A stretch of DNA of 64,000 bases from Gemmatimonadota bacterium (GTDB lineage: Bacteria > Gemmatimonadota > Gemmatimonadetes > Longimicrobiales > Gaopeijiaceae), in contig JAJDTB010000057.1 in assembly GCA_022827345.1 (NCBI GenBank), positions 1-64,000 of the forward strand, read 5' to 3'. Both the position numbers and the translations under genes were made by a program. Positions within the stretch are counted from its first letter, which is position 1; the number at the start of each line of letters is the position of its first letter. Below, piece by piece: positions 54,427 through 62,088 of this stretch. The notes beneath the pieces are model-generated. The model saw nothing but the letters and a program-made list of their open reading frames with translations, had not been told where the DNA came from and made no database searches.

Positions 54427-54963
54427 TCAGATTGAGCCGATATAGGGAAGGTGCCGAAAATCCTCGGCAAAATCCAACCCGTAGCCCACCAGAAACTCCA
54501 GCGGCGCGTCGAATCCGACCCACTTGGCTTCCCTGGGGAGGCGAATCAGCCGCTTGTGCAGCAGCGTGCAGAGCTCAAGGCTCGCGGGGTTCCTTTCCAT
54601 TAGCACGGGCATCAGCCGTCTGAGCGTGTTGCCGCTGTCGACGATGTCCTCGACGAGCACGACATTTCGACCCTCTATGGAGGCCCGAGGGTTGTACATG
54701 AGCTGGACCTTGCCGCTGCTCACCTGCCCCTTGCCGTACGACCCGGCGACGATGAAGTCGACATGAATCGGGTGCGGGATCTGGCGGACCAGGTCGGCGA
54801 CGAAGATGAAGGATCCCTTGAGCAGTCCGAGTACGAGCAGGTCGTCTTCCGGGGTGTAGCAGGCGCCGATCTCGCGGCCCAGTTCGGCGACCCGCCTGCG
54901 GATGTCCTCTTCGCTGAATACGATCCTTCGCAGCGGCTGGGGTCCAAGCTGTTCAGTTGTCAT
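54427..54963 (-). CDS. hpt: hypoxanthine phosphoribosyltransferase
   Basis: Purine salvage: joins hypoxanthine or guanine to PRPP. 178 residues from ATG 54963 (GAGG eleven bases upstream); a GTG at 54984 is an alternative. The PRPP loop is '[17 protein letters not shown]', preceded by '[20 protein letters not shown]' and '[11 protein letters not shown]'. '[20 protein letters not shown]' is the conserved C-terminal purine-binding region. The start overlaps the 3' end of tilS by about ten bases, and ftsH follows 15 bases later. Confidence 0.95.
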   Translation of the reverse strand: MTTEQLGPQPLRRIVFSEEDIRRRVAELGREIGACYTPEDDLLVLGLLKGSFIFVADLVRQIPHPIHVDFIVAGSYGKGQVSSGKVQLMYNPRASIEGRNVVLVEDIVDSGNTLRRLMPVLMERNPASLELCTLLHKRLIRLPREAKWVGFDAPLEFLVGYGLDFAEDFRHLPYIGSI

Positions 54964-56437
54964 CGTGCAAAGATACCTCGACACAGCAGGTCGGACCCGT
55001 CCGTGCGGTTCGGGGGGCGGCAGGCTCTGTTACGCCCGGGATCCAGAGGACGAGTCCCGACGCGTCGGTGAGGACGACGAGGCGGTTCCTTCGGTGGGCG
55101 GGGATGCGCGCTTCGAGGAGGAGCTTCTTCACCTTCTTGTGGCCGTACGGCATCCGGGCGCGGTCGCCGGGCTGCCACGGGCGGAGGACCAGGGGGAATT
55201 GTTCGTCGCCGGGCGCGAAGTGTGCCACGTGGGGGTAGCCGCGGCGGGGTGCGGGGCCCCAGGCGACCCGGGCGGAGCCGTCGTTCCACGCGATGGCGCC
55301 GGCGCCGGATGTGATGTCGTCGTCCTCGTGATCGTCGTCGTGGCGGTGCTCGGGGACACCGATGTACACGCGTGGTCCGGTGGCGGTGGGTGTGGGGGCG
55401 TCGTCGTCGCTGGGCGCGGGTGGGTCCCCGGGCCTATGGATGCGCACCGTGCCGAGATGCCGTTCGATGGTGACGCCGCCGGCGACGGCGACGCGGCGGC
55501 CGCTCCGGGCTTCGCGCACGAAGCGCACGAGGGCGGCGGTGGCGGTGCGGCCGGGGTCGCCCCCCAGGCGGGCCGCGGCGCGGCGGAGGATCAGGGCGAG
55601 GACGGGGTCGGCGAGGGCGGCGAGGGCGGCGCGGTCGAGGGAGAGTTCGTGGGATTCGGGGGCGGCGGGTCGGGGGCCGGCGGGGGGCGGCTCGCCGGTG
55701 TGGCCCGGTTCGCCGGCGGCCAGCGCGGCGATGCGCGCGTCCAGAAGCTCGTCGAGGGCGGTGACGTGGTCGCGGGCGGTGTCGGCGAGGGCGGCCAGCG
55801 CGCGGGCGGCTCCCGGGACGGCCTCCTCCAGCGCCGGGAGGACCTGGTGGCGGAGGCGGTTGCGGGTCCAGCGCGGGTCGCGGTTGGTGGGGTCGTCCCG
55901 GAAGGGGATCTCGCGCTGCAAGGCGAAGGCCTGCAGTTCGGCGCGCCGGAAGGGGAGCAGCGGCCGCACCACGGCTGGCGGGCGGCGGGGCCGGATCGCA
56001 GAAAGGCCGCGTGGGCCGCTCCCCCGCGCGGCGCGGAAGAGGACGGTCTCGGTCTGGTCGTCGGCTGTGTGCGCGGTCATCGTCACCGCGCCGGGGTGGA
56101 GGCGCGTCCTCGCCTCCTCGAAGCACCGATAGCGCAACGCCCGTCCGGCGGCCTCGGTCGTGACCGGCTCGGCCGCCCTGTGTACATCACACTCCACCCC
56201 CCACTCTGCACACGTCGACGCCACCCATTCGGCGTCGGTGCCGCTGCCGGGGCGCATGCGGTGATCGATATGGGCTGCGCGGACCGGGATCGGCGGCGCG
56301 GCGGCGCCGAAGCGCATGAGGTGCAGCAGGGTCATGGAGTCCAGCCCGCCGGAGACGCCGACGACCACGCCGGTTGCGCCTTCGAGCAGGCCGGTGGCGT
56401 GCAGGTGGGCGGCGAGCCGTTCGTCGAGCGCGCTCAC
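54953..56437 (-). CDS. tilS: tRNA(Ile)-lysidine synthase TilS
   Basis: Converts the CAU-anticodon wobble C of tRNA-Ile2 to lysidine, so it can read AUA. 494 residues from a GTG at 56437 that overlaps the GDPD stop (GTGA). The PP-loop is 'VVVGVSGGLDSMTLLHLM' (Ser29-Ser34), followed by 'AAHIDHRMRPGSGTDAEWV', 'MTAHTADDQTETVLFR' and 'DPTNRDPRWTRNRLRHQVLP'. A Pro/Ala-rich spacer and an acidic His-rich insert ('HRHDDDHEDDD', about residue 355) precede the C-terminal domain ending with 'LLLEARIPAHRRNRLVVLTD'. Confidence 0.93.
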   Translation of the reverse strand: MSALDERLAAHLHATGLLEGATGVVVGVSGGLDSMTLLHLMRFGAAAPPIPVRAAHIDHRMRPGSGTDAEWVASTCAEWGVECDVHRAAEPVTTEAAGRALRYRCFEEARTRLHPGAVTMTAHTADDQTETVLFRAARGSGPRGLSAIRPRRPPAVVRPLLPFRRAELQAFALQREIPFRDDPTNRDPRWTRNRLRHQVLPALEEAVPGAARALAALADTARDHVTALDELLDARIAALAAGEPGHTGEPPPAGPRPAAPESHELSLDRAALAALADPVLALILRRAAARLGGDPGRTATAALVRFVREARSGRRVAVAGGVTIERHLGTVRIHRPGDPPAPSDDDAPTPTATGPRVYIGVPEHRHDDDHEDDDITSGAGAIAWNDGSARVAWGPAPRRGYPHVAHFAPGDEQFPLVLRPWQPGDRARMPYGHKKVKKLLLEARIPAHRRNRLVVLTDASGLVLWIPGVTEPAAPRTARTGPTCCVEVSLHDDN

Positions 56438-57282
56438 TGGCCGGGTCCCGGGAGCCGCGCGGGCGCGGGAGGACGGCCCGCGACGTCGGTGAGCACTTCG
56501 GCGAGGAGGTCCGGCCGGTCGGTCATGATGCCGTCGGCCCCCCAGCCCAGGAGGCGGCGCATGTCCGCCGGGTCGTTGACGGTCCAGACGTGGACGGGGA
56601 TGTTCGCGGCGTGCGCCGCGCGGATGAACGGCGGGGTGACGACGTGGATCCGGCCCGACCGTTCGGGGAGCTGGAATCCGTCGACCGCGGGAGCGTACCA
56701 GCGGCCGGCGAGGCGCAGCCGGTGCAGGAACCAGAACCGGGCGGCATGGCGCCGGGACGCGCCCCAGGGGCCCGTATAGCCGCGAGCGCCGGCCCGGGTG
56801 ACCTCGAACTCGGCGCCGATGAGCACGCGGTCCTCGGCGTTGTGGGCCCGGATGGCGCGGACGAGGGGCTCGGCGGCCTCGGCGGCCTTCGGCTCGACGA
56901 TGATCCGGGTATCGGGAAGGGCGGCGAGGACTTCTTCGAAGAGCGGGATTCGCGTGCCGGCGGCGCGATAGGCATGCCGGCCCTCGGGGTCACGGAAGCA
57001 GTAGCCGGCGTCCAGGTCGCGAGCCTGGGCCCAGGTCATCTCGCGGATCGGGCCGGTTCCGTTGGTGGTGCGGTCCACCGTCGGGTCGTGGATCACCACC
57101 ACCATGCCGTCGGCGGTGAGGCGCACGTCCATCTCGAGGATGTCGGCGTCCCACCTGTTCACGGCCTGGTCGAAGGCGGCCATGGTGTTCTCCGGCGCCA
57201 GCGCCGCCCCGCCGCGGTGCGCGATGAGGAGCGGGGCCCCACCGAAGAAGGGGTGGCCCGGGCGGGGGCGGCGGAACGGCAT
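56434..57282 (-). CDS. glycerophosphodiester phosphodiesterase
   Basis: Hydrolyses glycerophosphodiesters to glycerol 3-phosphate and an alcohol. 282 residues. The GDPD barrel is recognised by 'LIAHRGGAALAPENTMAAFD' (His22, Arg23, Glu31), 'DILEMDVRLTADGMVVVIHD' (Glu50, Asp52, His65), 'EPKA' and, at the end, 'IPVHVWTVNDPADMRRLLGW' followed by 'GADGIMTDRPDLL'. No signal peptide is evident, suggesting a cytoplasmic enzyme. It follows the S46 peptidase gene by 12 bases and overlaps tilS. Confidence 0.92.
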   Translation of the reverse strand: MPFRRPRPGHPFFGGAPLLIAHRGGAALAPENTMAAFDQAVNRWDADILEMDVRLTADGMVVVIHDPTVDRTTNGTGPIREMTWAQARDLDAGYCFRDPEGRHAYRAAGTRIPLFEEVLAALPDTRIIVEPKAAEAAEPLVRAIRAHNAEDRVLIGAEFEVTRAGARGYTGPWGASRRHAARFWFLHRLRLAGRWYAPAVDGFQLPERSGRIHVVTPPFIRAAHAANIPVHVWTVNDPADMRRLLGWGADGIMTDRPDLLAEVLTDVAGRPPAPARLPGPGQ

Positions 57283-57294
57283 TGGCGGCGGGTG

Positions 57295-59538
57295 CTAGCG
57301 CAGACGCCCCGTTGTCAGCTCTTCGGCGATCCTCGCGGCCCCGTAGATGTCCTCCAGAGCCTCCAGAATGCCGCGCGCGTCGACGGCGACCGAGCGGTTC
57401 AGCTGCGGCAGGTAGATGTAGTCGCCCGGCAGGCTCTGGATGTTGCCGTCGAAGACGAGCCCGACGATCTCGAGGTCGCGGTTCACGACCGGGGAGCCCG
57501 AGTTGCCGCCGATGATGTCCGCCGTGCTGACGAAGTTGAGGGGTGTGGACAGGTCGAAGTCGGCACGCGGGTTCTGCCAGCGCTCCGGCAGCGCCCATTC
57601 GTCGGACTCGGGGTTGGAGTGATGACGGTCGTAGAGGCCGTAGAAGGTGGTGTGGGTGGGCGCCACGGTGCCGTTGTAGGGGTAGCCGGAGACCACGCCG
57701 TCGGCGAGGCGCAGGGAGAAGGTGGCGTCGGGGGGGACGCGGGTGCCGTCGACCTCGAAGTGGGCGCGGCCGAGCCGCGCTGCGATTTCCTCTTCTTCGG
57801 AGAACGCGGTGGACATCACCCCCTGGTAGGGGCCGAAGCGGGCGAAGATGCCCTGCAGGAAGGCGAACACCGGCTCCGATGCGGGGTCGAGCGTGCCGCT
57901 CAGCAGGGCTTCCTCCGCGCCAGCCGAGTCGGCCATGAACGAGTTGGCGATCAGCGATGCGGCAGCGACCTCGGGGCTGCGTCCCTGCAGGAGCATGCCG
58001 ACGGCCGGATCGGTTTCACCGAATGCACTGGCCATGTCTTCGTAGCGGGCGCGCAGCAGGGCCTCGTCGAGTTCGGCGGGGCGGTTCTCGACCCCGCGCA
58101 GCTCGTCGAGGTAGCCGTCGAGCTCTTCCCGGGTGGCGCCCTGCTGCTGCCCGATCAGGTACTGGAAGGCGGCAAGGCCGCGAAGCACCACCGACGCCTC
58201 GTAGTCGGGGCTGCCGAAGGCCGCGAAGGCGCTGACCTCGGCCCCCACGGTCCGCTTCTGCTCCTGCACCGCCGCGACCTGGTCGAAGAGCGGCAGGTAG
58301 GTCTCGGCGAAGGCCGGGTTGGCAGCGAGGGCTTCGCGGAAGTCGCGCTCGGCCGCGGCCCGGCGCGCGATCACGTACGGGTCCTGCAACCCGCGCAACA
58401 TCCCCCGGTATGCCTTCTGGGAGTTGAGCAGTCCGAAGACGCTGTTGCGCACCTCGTCGATGCCGGGCTCGTCTTCGCGCCCCTCGAGGTAGCCCTGGAT
58501 GGCCTCGATCCGGGAGTCGAGGAAGGCCAGGAGCGCGGGCGTCTCCACGTCGCGGCGGTATTCGAGTTCGGCGACGGTCTGCAGGCGCGACGTGCTGCCC
58601 GGGTTGCCGATGATGAAGATCAGGTCGCCCGCGGTAGCGCCTTCCGCGCTCCAGCTGAAGTGGTCGTCGGTGCCGAGCGGCCGCCCGTCGTCGCCGTAGA
58701 GGCGGAAGAAGGCGAAGTCGAGGGAATAGCGGGGGTAGGTGAAGTTGTCGGGGTCGCCGCCGAAGTAGCCGAGCTGCAGTTCGGGGGCCATGACGAGCTT
58801 CGCGTCGCTGTAGCGGCGGAAGACGTAGGCGGAGTAGAGGCCGCCGTTGTACAGCGAGACGATCTCGACTTCGATCCCGGCGTCCTCGCCGCCGCGCTCG
58901 GCCGCGATCCGCTCCGAAACGGCCTCGCTGAGGCTGTCGCGCACCGCGCCCCGGGCCTCGGTGTCGGTGACGGCATCCACCGCCGCGCGGATTTCGGCGG
59001 TGACGTCCACGATCTCGATGAGCTGGTCGGCGTCGAAGTCGGTGACCGGGCGCTCGTCGGCCAGCGTTGCCGCGTAGAAGCCGTCGTCGAGGAGGTTCTC
59101 GCCCTCTTCGGCGACCTGCGTGATGAAGTCGCGGGCGCAGTGGTGGTTGGTCATGACGAGCCCGTTGGGCGAGACCAGGGAGGCCGAGCAGTTGGGGATC
59201 CTGAGGGCGCCGAGGCGGGCGCGGGCGTACCAGTCGTCGTCGGGCGAGAAGCCGTAGGTCTCCGTGAGGTAGGCGGTGGGCGGGGCGTCGAAGGTCCACA
59301 TCTTGCCGTTGTCGAAGGCGCCGGCCTGAACGGTGTCGGTCCAGGAGGGGGTGGCGGGCGCGGGCGCGGTGGCGGGGGCGGCGGCGGCAGGCGAGACGGG
59401 TTCGGCCGGGACTGCCGCGTCGGCCGCGGCCGGTGGAACGTCCCGGTCGGTTCGCGGCGGTGTGGGCGTTGATGCAGGCGGGGGCCCGCCGCAGGCCGTC
59501 AGGAAGAGGAACAGCAGGGTGCTCAAGCCGGTTCGCAT
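57295..59538 (-). CDS. S46 family dipeptidyl-peptidase (DPP7/DPP11-like)
   Basis: Releases dipeptides from peptide N-termini in the periplasm. From ATG 59538 (GAGG upstream) it has 747 residues and a lipobox-like 'FLTAC' (Cys16), followed by a long Pro/Ala linker (residues 20-65). The chymotrypsin-like triad is visible in part: 'MTNHHCARDFIT' (catalytic His at 132-133) and Ser680 in 'IIGGNSGSPVVNRDLEIVGL', with 'LVFDGNIQSLPGDYIY' as the substrate-binding end. 'DNGKMWTFDAPPTAYLTETY' is the family's N-terminal mark. The residue that decides acidic versus hydrophobic preference could not be assigned. It pairs functionally with the M28 peptidase and GGT elsewhere in the window. Confidence 0.93.
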   Translation of the reverse strand: MRTGLSTLLFLFLTACGGPPPASTPTPPRTDRDVPPAAADAAVPAEPVSPAAAAPATAPAPATPSWTDTVQAGAFDNGKMWTFDAPPTAYLTETYGFSPDDDWYARARLGALRIPNCSASLVSPNGLVMTNHHCARDFITQVAEEGENLLDDGFYAATLADERPVTDFDADQLIEIVDVTAEIRAAVDAVTDTEARGAVRDSLSEAVSERIAAERGGEDAGIEVEIVSLYNGGLYSAYVFRRYSDAKLVMAPELQLGYFGGDPDNFTYPRYSLDFAFFRLYGDDGRPLGTDDHFSWSAEGATAGDLIFIIGNPGSTSRLQTVAELEYRRDVETPALLAFLDSRIEAIQGYLEGREDEPGIDEVRNSVFGLLNSQKAYRGMLRGLQDPYVIARRAAAERDFREALAANPAFAETYLPLFDQVAAVQEQKRTVGAEVSAFAAFGSPDYEASVVLRGLAAFQYLIGQQQGATREELDGYLDELRGVENRPAELDEALLRARYEDMASAFGETDPAVGMLLQGRSPEVAAASLIANSFMADSAGAEEALLSGTLDPASEPVFAFLQGIFARFGPYQGVMSTAFSEEEEIAARLGRAHFEVDGTRVPPDATFSLRLADGVVSGYPYNGTVAPTHTTFYGLYDRHHSNPESDEWALPERWQNPRADFDLSTPLNFVSTADIIGGNSGSPVVNRDLEIVGLVFDGNIQSLPGDYIYLPQLNRSVAVDARGILEALEDIYGAARIAEELTTGRLR

Positions 59539-59774
59539 GGGATGGATCCTCGTGACATTGCGGTGGTGGCCGGCGCCGGGGACGCCGGAACACTCGACGT
59601 GAAAGTCGAGTTCACGCCTTCGTGCACGCAAGATAATCGCCGCTGGTCCTTTTGACGCCCGGCGCGCGGGCTGGCAGAGTACGAGCCACGACGACTCGGC
59701 CCGGGTGCGGTGGTCAACCGCTTGCCCCGAGACCGAGTCGACGGATGACCTTCGGCCAGAGGATGCACCTGAGG

Positions 59775-61061
59775 ATGATCAATCGACGGTTGATCGCGGC
59801 TGCGGCGTGGGTGGCGGCCGCGGCATGGGTAGTGACCGGTTGCGGCGGAGAGGCCGACACCAGCGGAGGTGCGGCGCCGGCCGCCGCCACCATCGTCCTG
59901 CGCCCGGACCGTATCCTGGACGGCCGCGGCGGCGCGCTGACCGGCAGCGAGGTGGTCGTGCGCGATGGACGCATCGCAGCAGTGGCCGATGCCGGAACCA
60001 CGGACGGCCTCGTCTACGACCTTTCCGGCACCACCCTCCTCCCCGGCCTCATCGACACCCACGTGCACCTCGGCTGGCATTTCGACCGCGACACCGGCCG
60101 GCTCCACACCGCCGGATCCACCGACACCCCCGAAGACGAAGTCCTCTACGCCGCCGCCAACGCCTGGAGCATGCTCCAAAGCGGCGTCACGACCGTGCAG
60201 AGCCTCGGCGGCCCCGAGGACATCCCCATGCGCGAAGCCATCGCCGCCGGCGCCCTGCCGGGCCCGCGCATCATCACCTCGGTGAGCCCGGTGACGGCCG
60301 GCACCGGCGACCCCGCGGCGATCCGCGGGCACGTCGACGAGATGGCCGCGGCCGGCGCCGACGTCATCAAGATCTTCGCCTCCGCCAGCATCCGCGTCGG
60401 CGGCACCCCCACCCTCTCCCAGGAACAGCTCGACGCCGCCTGCGGCCAGGCGCGCACCCACGGCCTCCGCGCGGTGGTCCACGCCCACAGCTCCGAAAGC
60501 GCCAAGCGCGCCGCCCTCGCCGGCTGTCACCAGATCGAGCACGGCGCCCTCCTCGACCGCCCCACCCTGGAGCTCCTGGCCGAGCGCGGCCTCTACTACG
60601 ACCCCCACATCCACGTCATCTTCGACAACTACTTCACCAACGCCGAGCGCTACATCGGCATCGGCAACTACACCGAAGAGGGGTTCGCGCAGATGCGGGC
60701 GGCGGTGCCGGTGGCGCTGGAGGTCTTCCGCGAGGCGCTCACCGTCCCCGGCCTCAGGACCGTCTTCGGGACCGACGCGGTCGCGGGGGCGCACGGCCAC
60801 AACTGGCGCGAGCTGGCCTACCGCGTGCAGGAGGGCGGGCAGGACCCCATGGCCGCGGTCGTCTCCGCGACGAGCCTGGCCGCCGAGTCGCTGGAGCTTG
60901 GCGATGCGATCGGCACCGTCGCCGAAGGATTCGAGGCCGATCTGATTGGATTGGAGGGCGACCCGTCCGCCGACATCGAGGCCCTCGGGAGGGTCGTCTT
61001 CGTCATGCGCGCGGGGCGGGTGCACCGGAACGACCCCGCCCGGGGGAGTGCCGGGCGATGA
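59775..61061 (+). CDS. amidohydrolase-superfamily lipoprotein
   Basis: 428 residues from ATG 59775; ATG 59763 is an alternative. The leader 'AAAAWVVTGC' gives a lipobox at Cys23. The metal-binding barrel shows His96-x-His98 ('LIDTHVHLGWH'), Lys199 ('VIKIFASAS'), His236/His238 ('AVVHAHSS'), His256 ('QIEHGALL') and Asp334 ('FGTDAVAGAHGHNW'), so the binuclear site looks complete. The order resembles prolidase- and imidazolonepropionase-like periplasmic amidohydrolases. It is coupled to the VOC gene by ATGA. The substrate may be an amide or a dipeptide. Confidence 0.88.
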   Translation: MINRRLIAAAAWVAAAAWVVTGCGGEADTSGGAAPAAATIVLRPDRILDGRGGALTGSEVVVRDGRIAAVADAGTTDGLVYDLSGTTLLPGLIDTHVHLGWHFDRDTGRLHTAGSTDTPEDEVLYAAANAWSMLQSGVTTVQSLGGPEDIPMREAIAAGALPGPRIITSVSPVTAGTGDPAAIRGHVDEMAAAGADVIKIFASASIRVGGTPTLSQEQLDAACGQARTHGLRAVVHAHSSESAKRAALAGCHQIEHGALLDRPTLELLAERGLYYDPHIHVIFDNYFTNAERYIGIGNYTEEGFAQMRAAVPVALEVFREALTVPGLRTVFGTDAVAGAHGHNWRELAYRVQEGGQDPMAAVVSATSLAAESLELGDAIGTVAEGFEADLIGLEGDPSADIEALGRVVFVMRAGRVHRNDPARGSAGR

Positions 61062-61918
61062 TCCTCCGTGTGCAGCACATCGGCATAGTGGTGCGGGATC
61101 TGCACGAGGCCTGTGGCCGTTTCGAGCGTGTCCTTGGCCTGCCCGCGATCGATTTCCGGGACGATCAGGGCCGGGGAATGCAGCTCGACGCGCGCATCCT
61201 CCTCGGCAACGAGTGCTGGCTCCACCTCGTGCAGAACTGGAACCCGGAGACGCGCGTCCACCGCTTCCTCCGCGAGCGCGGCGAGGGTCTGGAGCACATC
61301 TGCATCGAGACCGACAGCATCGAGGCGGATGTCGACCACCTGCGCGAGATCGGTGTGGGCGTCTGGGAGGACCGGATTCTGGACGCCAACGACGGCTACG
61401 AGGCGTTCGTATTCCCCGACAAGCTGCCCGGGCTCACCGTAGAGCTCATCGAGTCGCACGAGCGGAGCTGGGTCTACCCGCCCGACGCCGTGGGCGAGCC
61501 GATCAGCACCGCGATGGCGCTGACCCGCCTGCACCATATCGGGCTTTGCGTGCGAGACCTGGACGATGCGCGCGGGCGGTTCGAACGCTTCTTCGGTCTG
61601 GCCGCGACGGATCCGGCCGGAGAAGAGAGCCCGGCAATGCGCGAGGCGTATATCGACTTCCCCAACCGGTGCTCGCTGCAGCTCCTGGAGAGCCGGGATC
61701 CGGCGTCGCGGGCGGGGCGGTTCCTGCGCGAGCGCGGCGAGGGGCTGGAACACATCGCGCTGGAGACGAGCGACATCGAAGGCGACGTGGCCGGGTTGCG
61801 CGAGCGCGGCGTTCGCATCCTCGACGACACGATCCACCGGTTCGACGAGGGTGCCGTTGCTTTCGTCCACCCGGACGAGTTGCCGGGGATGGCGGTTGAG
61901 CTGGTGGAGTTGGCGTAG
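61058..61918 (+). CDS. tandem VOC (glyoxalase-fold) protein
   Basis: 286 residues with two vicinal-oxygen-chelate domains of about 135 residues each. The first begins 'VQHIGIVVRDLHEACGRFER' and the second 'LHHIGLCVRDLDDARGRFER'; both contain 'FLRERGEGLEHI' and end in 'LPGLTVELIES' and 'LPGMAVELVEL'. The metal ligands expected are His of the first strand, Glu or His of 'GLEHI', and Glu near the end. The best match in pattern is methylmalonyl-CoA epimerase-like, but that enzyme is a single-domain dimer; this looks like a fused, internally duplicated version. The start overlaps the amidohydrolase stop (ATGA). Confidence 0.85.
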   Translation: MILRVQHIGIVVRDLHEACGRFERVLGLPAIDFRDDQGRGMQLDARILLGNECWLHLVQNWNPETRVHRFLRERGEGLEHICIETDSIEADVDHLREIGVGVWEDRILDANDGYEAFVFPDKLPGLTVELIESHERSWVYPPDAVGEPISTAMALTRLHHIGLCVRDLDDARGRFERFFGLAATDPAGEESPAMREAYIDFPNRCSLQLLESRDPASRAGRFLRERGEGLEHIALETSDIEGDVAGLRERGVRILDDTIHRFDEGAVAFVHPDELPGMAVELVELA

Positions 61919-62088
61919 CGGTTGCCCCTTTCGTTGTCGCGGGCGTGACGCAGGGTCACGGGATGGTCCGTCCGAGCGCGGACCGGTGATGTCATCGCAC
62001 CGGCGAGGGGATTCCTTGCGGGGCCGCCGAACGTAGATTCCGTTGTGGTTCACTGTGGCTGCCCCCTGATCGACTTCCGGAGGTTGGT

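Noticed and set aside
51431-54445. Plus-strand frame of about 1000 codons opposite ftsH and overlapping cdaA
   Set aside because: It is Ser/Arg/Pro-rich, without domains, antisense to ftsH and out of frame with cdaA.
56374-59472. Plus-strand frame of about 1030 codons opposite GDPD and the S46 peptidase
   Set aside because: Gly/Val/Glu-rich antisense shadow; the minus-strand genes have full catalytic motifs.
61944-61960. Inverted repeat CGTGAC-GCAGG-GTCACG after the VOC gene
   Set aside because: Short arms and no T-run; too weak to call a terminator or operator.
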